Assembly: GCA_017640605.1 (NCBI GenBank)
Contig: JAEPQH010000021.1
Coordinates: forward strand, 1 to 61,754
Source: Balneolaceae bacterium
GTDB lineage: Bacteria; Bacteroidota; Rhodothermia; Balneolales; Balneolaceae
DNA: 61,754 nt
Direction: 5' to 3'
The notes beneath the pieces were generated by a model, which made no database searches, was not told where the DNA came from, and was given only the letters and a program-made list of their open reading frames with translations. Every line of letters starts with the position of its first letter. Within the stretch, counting starts at the first letter, position 1. Positions 56,078 to 61,754 of this stretch are shown one piece after another. The position numbers were made by a program, and so were the translations under genes.

Positions 56078-57036
56078 CGAAAGTTCCGGGTATACTTAAT
56101 TGCGGCAGTAGAAACGCCGAAATTTTCCTGATAGATGAGTCTGATATTTTGTTTGTCACTTTCACGTAATAACCCAAATCCATTTTTAGGTTTCTTAAAA
56201 CCACGAAAGGTTGTGTAAGCGTAAAATAAACCAGCGGTTAAATAGGAGATATTTAATTTAAGTGAACGATTATCCAGCGTTTTGAGCTGAGCATTTATTT
56301 CATTTCGAAGAGCTGGAATTCGATCCTGCCTTCTCTCATTTTTGTATTTAACTACTAACTCATCGTATCTGTTATAGGCCCTTTCGTAGGATCTGTTTTG
56401 AACCCATACATTAAAAACAAGCATCGAGGTGCCCATCAGAGTTAATGCTGCTTTTCCGGGTTCACCATTAGCATAGAAGCCACCACCGGGTACAAACTTA
56501 ACTACTTTAGGGATTTGATCCGGGTCTTTATTGAATCTGAAAATTTCGTTGTGTTTTACAGAGCGAACTATCAATTCTTTTTCCAGTGAGCCTTCATTAG
56601 GATGCACCATTTTTAAGCGATACACTCCCGGGTTTAACATTCCCTGCACAAATCCGGTACCTAACAAGGTGTCATTAATATATATCTCAGATTCTTTATC
56701 AGAATAGATAGTGAGATTTCGGTAGTTGGTTATGACCTCAAGAGATGATTTTTTCGGGTTTTTCTGGAAATCGATAACAGGCCGGAGTTCAAAAACCTGA
56801 TCTTCTTGTATCAAAATAACTTGCTCAAAGTCATTCATGCCCTCCCAAACTAACCGAACATGATTAAACCCAACTTCGAGCGGTATTTTATCGCCTCTTT
56901 GATATAGCTTTACACCCTCATAATCGTGATTAGCAACCAAATAAAAGTTATCAAGATTGGTTGTGACCTGTACAAAACCTTGTTGAGCTTGAAGTGTACC
57001 GGGAAAAGCTAGTATTAAAATAAATAGAATACGCAT
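56074..57036 (-). CDS. Secreted PEGA-like domain protein, unknown function
   Basis: A 320-residue protein. ATG at 57036 gives a standard signal peptide (MRILFILILAFPGTLQAQQ); an ATG five codons earlier is possible. A PEGA-like surface-layer motif lies at about 100-160 (LTIYSDKESEIYINDTLLGTG, GMLNPGVYRLKMVHP). A second similar stretch at about 20-90 may be a degenerate copy (LDNFYLVANHDYEGVKLYQRG). A hydrophobic stretch follows at about 200-215, then a charged region with a possible coiled coil at about 222-262. Function unknown; PEGA domains typically occur in cell-envelope proteins. Its stop overlaps the start of the lipoprotein gene. Confidence 0.65.
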   Translation of the reverse strand: MRILFILILAFPGTLQAQQGFVQVTTNLDNFYLVANHDYEGVKLYQRGDKIPLEVGFNHVRLVWEGMNDFEQVILIQEDQVFELRPVIDFQKNPKKSSLEVITNYRNLTIYSDKESEIYINDTLLGTGFVQGMLNPGVYRLKMVHPNEGSLEKELIVRSVKHNEIFRFNKDPDQIPKVVKFVPGGGFYANGEPGKAALTLMGTSMLVFNVWVQNRSYERAYNRYDELVVKYKNERRQDRIPALRNEINAQLKTLDNRSLKLNISYLTAGLFYAYTTFRGFKKPKNGFGLLRESDKQNIRLIYQENFGVSTAAIKYTRNFR

Positions 57037-57105
57037 GCACGAATCTAACAATAATCAATATAAAATAATGTATTTATCGCTAGATTTGCTCTGGGACAGA
57101 CTAGC

Positions 57106-57708
57106 TTAATTCCCGAAGTTTTCCCATCCCCACGAGGGTTCGGGCGTAACTACCTCTTGAGTCAAATCGAATTCAACGGTAAACACACTAGATCTACCGA
57201 TTCGCCGAAGATTGTAGGAATACACACTATCGTTCACAGTTACCCACCAAACGTTCGAAAAGGCATAAGGGATATTATCTTGTGTTTCCTGATCCGCAGG
57301 AAAGAGCTGCATGTTTGCTGTTCCTGCATTGGTGGAAGTACCGCCATACATGGTGATTTCATCGTCGCTCCCATCTTCCATCCTGTGATCATGTTTAAGC
57401 TCAATTCTGTTGTTCTTTTTGGTGAATATCCAAGTACGTGAACGGTTTTCGCCAACATTAAACGGCACTAGTATTCGATTGTCATCACAGGAAAGAACGT
57501 GCATAACCAAATTCTTGCCCGAAAATCCATCAACTGGATCGGTTACCAATTGGCCTTGAAAAGCTTTGCCGCAATGTGATGAAAGGTTGTTCCAAAATTG
57601 TTGTGTGCTTTCATCAAATTCGAACTCGGGAGATTCAAGTTTTGGAGTATTTGTACAAAATGAGAACAAAAATGATATCGAGAAAAGAACAAGTATTTTA
57701 TTAGCCAT
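57106..57708 (-). CDS. Small secreted protein, unknown function
   Basis: A 200-residue protein with a hydrophobic leader (about 4-18) ending FSFCTNTP; Cys18 might be lipidated, but Phe at -1 is not a normal lipobox residue. Mature part: several Trp and acidic residues, beta-rich, with a paired-Cys possibility (C46 in SHCGKAF and C74 in LSCDDNR). It ends WGWENFGN. The family could not be named, although this kind of short secreted protein is seen in Bacteroidota. It is upstream of the PEGA-like gene, 69 bases away, on the same strand. Confidence 0.6.
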   Translation of the reverse strand: MANKILVLFSISFLFSFCTNTPKLESPEFEFDESTQQFWNNLSSHCGKAFQGQLVTDPVDGFSGKNLVMHVLSCDDNRILVPFNVGENRSRTWIFTKKNNRIELKHDHRMEDGSDDEITMYGGTSTNAGTANMQLFPADQETQDNIPYAFSNVWWVTVNDSVYSYNLRRIGRSSVFTVEFDLTQEVVTPEPSWGWENFGN

Positions 57709-57874
57709 TAATTATCAGTTGGTCTTAGTTAAGAATCTTAACGCAGTAGTTAATAAAAAAACTGAATCTAATCCTTATTAATAAATTTCAGGTGAACCCT
57801 AAGTATAGAAAGAAGGAGTAAGGTTAAATAAGTGGTTACTTTTCGAAAGTGTTTACATCTGAAAAAAAAGTACA

Positions 57875-57910
57875 CAAAAAAAGCCGACCACAACTCAATG
57901 TTGGTCGGCT
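57875..57910 (-). terminator. Intrinsic terminator downstream of the LuxR-type regulator
   Basis: A 9-bp perfect stem AGCCGACCA / TGGTCGGCT with a further AAC/GTT stacking past a bulge, followed on minus by a seven-T run (A-run 57876-57882). It is 130 bases past the regulator stop codon. Confidence 0.88.
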
Positions 57911-58002
57911 AATATCATCTACAGACGGCTATTACCCCATTTGCACTTCCAAGCTAAGTGATTGAAACGGCTTGCTCAATGGTGGCTTTTACGTAATTTA
58001 TG

Positions 58003-58018
58003 TACGTATAAATACGTA
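58003..58018. promoter_or_regulatory. TACGTAT-AA-ATACGTA palindrome with nearby TTACGTAA
   Basis: A 7+2+7 perfect palindrome. A further TTACGTAA lies at 57989-57996. It sits in the 3' flank of the regulator gene, 22 bases beyond its stop. It could be a protein-binding site or just AT-rich sequence. Confidence 0.3.
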
Positions 58019-58040
58019 GTTGCTGTGATAAGACAGGAAA

Positions 58041-58679
58041 TCAAACCAAATGTTTGTTTTCCAACGCGTATCGAACGAGAGCAGGAGTGTTCTTCAACCC
58101 TAATTTTTTTAAGAGATTCGTACGATGCTTATCAACCGTTCGTGGGCTAATAAAAAGTTTGTCAGCAATTTCGGTACTTGTGAGTCCATCTACCAAAAGA
58201 CCTAATACCTCGCGTTCGCGTACAGTTACATGTTTTTTGCTTTTCCTCATTTTGGCTAGGCGCATATACTCGCGGGTCATCATGTGGGAGAATTGTTTAC
58301 CCAGAAAGTTTTCGCCACCGGCTACTTTAGTAGCTGCATCTATAAGTTCTATACGATGAGCTGATTTTAGTAAAAGTCCCTGCGCACCAGAATCTAAGAA
58401 TTGATTGAGAACTTCGTCGGCATCGGAATCAGTAAGCATTAATATTTTTGCCTCAGGAAACCGAGCAATCATTTTATTGGCAAGTTGAATCCCATTAATC
58501 TCGGGCATCTCGAACGAGAGTACACATAAGTCCGGCTTTACGCTTTCGAAAGCGGTTAAAATCAAGGCGCCATTATCTACTTCGCTGCACACTGTAAAGT
58601 TTGCATCGCATAAGATGGAACTAAGCCCATGCCGAAAAATTTCGTTGCCGTCCGCAACAATCGTTTTGATTGTGCCCAT
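58041..58679 (-). CDS. LuxR/NarL-type response regulator with degenerate receiver
   Basis: A 212-residue protein: receiver-like domain (1 to about 120) and LuxR helix-turn-helix (about 147-210, TVREREVLGLLVDGLTSTEI, LFISPRTVDKHRTNLLKKLG). The DNA-binding part is complete. In the receiver, the acidic pocket reads A-D10-G11-N where D-D is usual. The phospho-acceptor Asp is replaced by Ser55 (VLS55FEMPEING, codon 58517-58515). The Thr and Lys of the active site are kept (LTDS, LLKS). Thus normal aspartyl phosphorylation is not possible. The ATG at 58679 was chosen for its strong Shine-Dalgarno; a seven-codon longer frame lacks one. It is divergent from aspS. Confidence 0.92.
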   Translation of the reverse strand: MGTIKTIVADGNEIFRHGLSSILCDANFTVCSEVDNGALILTAFESVKPDLCVLSFEMPEINGIQLANKMIARFPEAKILMLTDSDADEVLNQFLDSGAQGLLLKSAHRIELIDAATKVAGGENFLGKQFSHMMTREYMRLAKMRKSKKHVTVREREVLGLLVDGLTSTEIADKLFISPRTVDKHRTNLLKKLGLKNTPALVRYALENKHLV

Positions 58680-58685
58680 TTGAGA

Positions 58686-58692
58686 CCTCCCC
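58686..58692 (-). promoter_or_regulatory. Ribosome-binding site fixing the regulator start
   Basis: GGGGAGG on minus lies 6 bases before ATG 58679. It rules out the in-frame upstream start at 58700, which it would overlap. Confidence 0.8.
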
Positions 58693-58911
58693 AGGCTCAA
58701 AATGAATTACAATTTGCGTAGATGGACAACCAATGTAGCTAAAAAATGACGAATGCCACAAAAATTATATTTCATTCTAAAAGTGATTGTAACCACAAGA
58801 TGGAAAAAATCTTAGTATAAATGCACTCAAACAAGCGATTCGTTATATAGTTGTGTATTTTCAGCGCCTTTCAACATCGTTAATCACTCGACGATTCATC
58901 GAATATTTATC

Positions 58912-60684
58912 ATGACTTTTAAAAGAACACATACTTGTGGCGAGCTTACTGCCAGTAACATCGGGGAAGAAGTAATTCTAAATGGCTGGGTTGGTCCCCG
59001 CCGAGATTTAGGCGGTGTAATTTTTATAGATTTACGCGATCGCTACGGTATTACCCAAATTATTTTTACTGAAACGGATGAGACGCTACATGCCAAAGCG
59101 GAAAAACTACGCGCAGAGTACGTGATTGGCATTAAAGGAAAAGTGATTGCTCGAGGTGATGAGAATAAAAATCCCAATCTAACTACCGGGGAAATCGAAA
59201 TTGAAGTAACTGAGCTCGAGATTTACTCAGAAGCAGATACCCCACCGTTTGAAATAAAAGATGGTATCGCTACTAACGAAGAAGTGCGTTTACGATATCG
59301 TTATCTGGATCTTCGCCGGCCAGAGATGCAGGAAAAGCTAATGTTGCGTTCAAAAACGTATCAGGCAGTGCGCGCATTCTATCATACGCATGATTTTGCA
59401 GAAGTGGAAACACCCGTTTTAATGAAAAGTACACCGGAAGGCGCACGCGACTATTTGGTGCCAAGTCGTGTGAATCCGGGTAAGTTTTTTGCGTTGCCTC
59501 AATCTCCTCAAACCTACAAGCAGTTGTTGATGGTTTCGGGATACGATCGATATTTTCAAATTACAAAATGTTTCCGGGATGAAGATTTACGTGCAGATCG
59601 CCAGCCTGAATTTACGCAAATCGATGTTGAGATGAGCTTTGTAGATGAAGAAGCTATTTTCGAAATGCACGAAGGCCTCATCAAAAATATTTTTAAAGAA
59701 ACGATCGGGTTAGAAATTGAAACTCCCTTTCCCCGCATGACCTACGATGACGCTATGAGCACGTACGGCTCCGACAAACCGGACACTCGTTTTGGTCTCG
59801 AGTTTGTGGATTTCTCTGATATTGTGAAGGATGCAGAGTTCAAAGTATTCTCAAACACCGTTAAAAATGGCGGCGCTGTTGTAGGGATAACCATTCCAGG
59901 TCAAGGCGAAATGGGGCGTGGTGCAATCGATCGTTGGACTGAGCGTGTGAAAAAAGAAACCGGAGCAGGCGGTTTGATTTACATCAAAATGCAGGAAAGT
60001 GGCGTGCTTTGTTCGGTTGCTAAATTCCTTACTCCGGAAATTGTGGATCAAATGGTGGAAGCATCCGGAGCAAAAACAGGCGATCTTGTCTTCTTATTAG
60101 CAGGACCAAAACCATCGGTTTTAGAGCAACTTGGAGCTCTGCGTTTAATGGTGGGCGAAGAGTTTAATCTGATTAACAAAGAGGCATTTAATCTACTTTG
60201 GGTGACTGATTTCCCATTATTAGAGTGGGATGAAGAAAGTCGACGTTATCATGCGATGCATCATCCGTTCACTTCGCCAAAAGAGGAAGACATGGACAAA
60301 CTTGAATCTGATCCTGCAGCAGTAAAAGCTCGCGCTTACGATTTGGTGATGAACGGTTCAGAGATCGGCGGGGGATCGATTCGGATCCACAATCGAAAGG
60401 TGCAAGAACAAATGTTTAAACTGCTTGGAATTGGGCAGGAAGAAGCGGAGGAGAAATTCGGATTTTTGCTTGATGCTTTTAAATACGGCGCACCTCCACA
60501 CGGCGGAATTGCACTTGGGTTAGATCGAATTGTAATGTTGCTGACCGGCGCAGGAAGTTTACGTGATGTAATCGCCTTTCCGAAAAATCAGCGTGCACAA
60601 AGTATGATGGATAATTCACCGGCTGAGGTGGAAAAAGATCAATTGGATGAGTTACACATCAGCCTGAAACGAATTGTAAAATAG
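58912..60684 (+). CDS. aspS: Aspartate--tRNA ligase
   Basis: A 590-residue bacterial-type AspRS. It has an OB-fold anticodon-binding domain (about 1-110: GELTASNIGEEVILNGWVGP, RRDLGGVIFIDLRDRYGITQ), the class II catalytic core with motif 2 FRDEDLRADRQPEFTQ, the inserted GAD domain (about 290-410) and motif 3 HGGIALGLDRIVML. It charges tRNA-Asp. Whether it is discriminating or also charges tRNA-Asn cannot be told here; gatCAB genes are not in the window. ATG at 58912. It stands alone on plus, followed by a repeat element. Confidence 0.97.
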   Translation: MTFKRTHTCGELTASNIGEEVILNGWVGPRRDLGGVIFIDLRDRYGITQIIFTETDETLHAKAEKLRAEYVIGIKGKVIARGDENKNPNLTTGEIEIEVTELEIYSEADTPPFEIKDGIATNEEVRLRYRYLDLRRPEMQEKLMLRSKTYQAVRAFYHTHDFAEVETPVLMKSTPEGARDYLVPSRVNPGKFFALPQSPQTYKQLLMVSGYDRYFQITKCFRDEDLRADRQPEFTQIDVEMSFVDEEAIFEMHEGLIKNIFKETIGLEIETPFPRMTYDDAMSTYGSDKPDTRFGLEFVDFSDIVKDAEFKVFSNTVKNGGAVVGITIPGQGEMGRGAIDRWTERVKKETGAGGLIYIKMQESGVLCSVAKFLTPEIVDQMVEASGAKTGDLVFLLAGPKPSVLEQLGALRLMVGEEFNLINKEAFNLLWVTDFPLLEWDEESRRYHAMHHPFTSPKEEDMDKLESDPAAVKARAYDLVMNGSEIGGGSIRIHNRKVQEQMFKLLGIGQEEAEEKFGFLLDAFKYGAPPHGGIALGLDRIVMLLTGAGSLRDVIAFPKNQRAQSMMDNSPAEVEKDQLDELHISLKRIVK

Positions 60685-60689
60685 TTGTT

Positions 60690-60854
60690 TTAGCCACGAA
60701 AACACTAAACCACAAAATTGGCAAAGTGCTGTATAAAACGGTCTGACGGTTTTTCGTCTGACCGATGGTTTAGTGAATTCATCATCTGTGATTTTTGTGT
60801 TTCTGTGTCAAAAAAGTTCGAATTATTTTCGTGATTTAGTGCTTTAGTGGCTTA
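60690..60854. repeat. Inverted-repeat element with internal hairpins (MITE-like)
   Basis: The stretch between aspS and the DUF429 gene has terminal inverted repeats: 60690-60717 pairs with 60826-60854 (about 23 of 28 positions; cores CACTAAA / TTTAGTG). Inside, CGGTCTGACG (60739-60748) and CGTCTGACCG (60755-60764) form a second hairpin, and CACTAAACCA (60703-60712) also pairs with TGGTTTAGTG (60766-60775). No open frame is present. The right end overlaps the GTG codon at 60847. Such elements with GCCACGAA-like ends are scattered in many environmental genomes; mobility here is inference. Confidence 0.7.
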
Positions 60855-60879
60855 CATTGAATCATCAAATAAAAGAAAT

Positions 60880-60883
60880 GGAG
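60880..60883 (+). promoter_or_regulatory. Ribosome-binding site for the GTG start at 60889
   Basis: GGAG five bases before the GTG at 60889. An upstream GTG at 60847 would be inside the repeat element and has no such site. Confidence 0.65.
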
Positions 60884-60888
60884 TACAT

Positions 60889-61596
60889 GTGAAAACAGCG
60901 GGTATCGACGGTTGTAAATTAGGATGGATCCTCATCAGTTTTACCGAGGGAGAGGAAAAGTACCAAGTAATTGAAAAAACCGAGGATTTAACCTCCATAT
61001 TTGAAGAGTACGACCGTATTTTTATTGATATGCCCATTGGTTTGGAAGATGAAGAATACACTCGCGAGTGTGATCGGTTGCTTCGTAAAGAACTGGGCGC
61101 AGATTATGCTTCTTCGGTTTTTAGCCCGCCAATTCGTCCCGCTCTGGAAGCTCCGAGTTACGCCGAAGCCAATATGACTAGCTTTGAGTGGACTGAAAAA
61201 AAACTGTCGCTGCAGGCGTGGAATATCACTCCGAAAATTAAGCTCATTGATTCAATACTCAGAAAAAACGAGTCATTAAAAAGTACAGTACTCGAATCCC
61301 ATCCCGAATTACTATTTCAGAAGTTAAATGGTGGGATGATTTTTCAGAAAAAGAATTTGAAAAAAGGGATTCGCCATCGCTTAGAGTTACTTCGTGATCA
61401 GGAACCCATAGCTGACGATTTTTTCCGTGATATCAAAGAAGAATACCGCCGTGCTGATGTTGGAGAAGACGATATAGTTGACGCCATGGTATTAGCATAT
61501 TACGCTAAGCAATCCGAGAAAAAAGGGCTTAAAACCATTCCCACTGAAGTAGAACATGATTCCGAAGGCTTGCCAAAAGCGATTCACTATGTTTAG
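60889..61596 (+). CDS. DUF429 family protein (predicted RNase H-like fold)
   Basis: A 235-residue protein. The DUF429 fold is suggested by the N-terminal TAGIDGCKLGWILISF (2-17, with a metal-ligand-type Asp), the IFIDMPIGLEDEEYTRECD block (about 45-63) and the C-terminal DDIVDAMVLAYYA (about 194-206). The family is predicted to be RNase H-like, but no activity is shown. The GTG start at 60889 was chosen over an ORF start at 60847, which lies within the repeat. Some members lie near mobile or defence genes. A probable IS element begins just downstream. Confidence 0.82.
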   Translation: MKTAGIDGCKLGWILISFTEGEEKYQVIEKTEDLTSIFEEYDRIFIDMPIGLEDEEYTRECDRLLRKELGADYASSVFSPPIRPALEAPSYAEANMTSFEWTEKKLSLQAWNITPKIKLIDSILRKNESLKSTVLESHPELLFQKLNGGMIFQKKNLKKGIRHRLELLRDQEPIADDFFRDIKEEYRRADVGEDDIVDAMVLAYYAKQSEKKGLKTIPTEVEHDSEGLPKAIHYV

Positions 61597-61645
61597 CTAT
61601 GAGCTATGAGCATAGGTCACATCCTGAAATAGGTTTACACAAAAC

Positions 61646-61754
61646 ATGATAGCAATGAACAGTAAACCACGACGAATTACCCATCGATACAGTGAAGCAT
61701 TTAAACTTCAAGTGATTGAACAAATAGAGCGAGGGCGTTATACTGCCTATGAAA
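61646..61754 (+). CDS. Probable IS3-type transposase OrfA, 5' fragment (truncated by the window)
   Basis: From ATG 61646 (or ATG 61655) an uninterrupted frame runs to the window edge: SKPRRITHRYSEAFKLQVIE then QIERGRYTAYE. This is the start of the helix-turn-helix of IS3-family OrfA proteins (RYSEAFKLQVIEQI pattern). The rest, the integrase OrfB and the element ends are outside the window, so intactness cannot be judged. Confidence 0.65.
   Translation, partial: MIAMNSKPRRITHRYSEAFKLQVIEQIERGRYTAYE

Larger units (their letters stand above)
57709..58040. other. 332-base gap: terminator and TACGTA cluster, no gene
   Basis: No convincing coding frame. It holds a strong minus-strand terminator (57875-57910) and, between it and the end of the regulator gene, a cluster of TACGTA boxes (57989-58018). 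The remaining AT-rich stretch (57709-57870) probably carries the promoter of the minus-strand secreted-protein gene. Confidence 0.5.

Noticed and set aside
57106-57708. Firm lipoprotein call for the small secreted protein
   Set aside because: The Cys is preceded by Phe (FSFC), not a usual Gly/Ala/Ser lipobox residue, so only secretion is claimed.
60847-60888. GTG at 60847 as the DUF429 start
   Set aside because: It lies in the right arm of the inverted-repeat element and lacks a ribosome-binding site; GTG at 60889 has GGAG and fits the family start.

Overview
The window reads as chromosomal DNA of a marine-type bacterium of the Fibrobacterota-Chlorobiota-Bacteroidota (FCB) group, most plausibly Balneolota (Balneola, Gracilimonas or Rhodohalobacter relatives). 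This placement is inference. It rests on three proteins with type IX secretion (T9SS) type A C-terminal sorting domains, a PorV/PorQ-family barrel, an archaeal/eukaryotic-type prolyl-tRNA synthetase, carboxypeptidase-regulatory-domain TonB receptors and an FCB-style LacI-regulated glycan locus. No 16S rRNA is present to confirm it.

Region 1 (1-11.6 kb) is the conserved information-processing block: tuf (3' end), tRNA-Trp, secE, nusG, rplK, rplA, rplJ, rplL, rpoB and rpoC, all on + and closed by a strong intrinsic terminator. Both rpoB and rpoC start at TTG behind good Shine-Dalgarno sequences. Two hairpins lie between rplL and rpoB.

Region 2 (11.6-27.9 kb) is an accessory surface-glycan locus. 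It contains a GH30 glycosidase and an SGNH/GDSL hydrolase. A convergent LacI-type repressor follows, with a divergent operon encoding a T9SS-exported carbohydrate-binding protein, a TonB-dependent receptor, a 1142-residue T9SS protein, a PorV/PorQ-like barrel and a parvulin-type lipoprotein. The lacI/operon intergenic space carries three matching 15-bp TGAGAA-N3-TTCTCA-like sites, which are candidate operators. No SusD homologue is visible. The receptor, large T9SS protein and PorV/Q barrel may form an alternative uptake or display assembly, possibly for a beta-glucan.

Region 3 (27.9-41.8 kb) is mostly on the minus strand. It holds an RND efflux operon (lipoprotein adaptor and two different permeases, no TolC), a YtxH-like small protein, a transaldolase/fructose-6-phosphate aldolase, a CIA30-like protein, a small membrane protein, a phytoene-desaturase-type oxidoreductase, an RlpA/SPOR lipoprotein and a TPR-sensor histidine kinase. 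Region 4 (42-45.1 kb) is a two-gene surface module: a small T9SS protein and a repeat-rich protein ending in an S74-type intramolecular chaperone. Region 5 (45.1-54.1 kb) is housekeeping: rhomboid protease, serC with a DUF1015 gene, DUF1844, Nudix, two tandem TonB-family proteins, VanZ-like, nnr, proS and tRNA-Met.

Region 6 (54.1-61.7 kb) has an unrecognised beta-propeller-like lipoprotein overlapping a PEGA-like protein, a small secreted protein, a LuxR-type regulator whose receiver has lost its phospho-acceptor Asp, aspS, an inverted-repeat (MITE-like) element, a DUF429 gene and the first codons of a probable IS3-type transposase cut by the window edge. The best candidates for something new are the SusD-less receptor/T9SS/PorV module with its operator triad, the pseudo-receiver regulator, and the propeller/PEGA pair.
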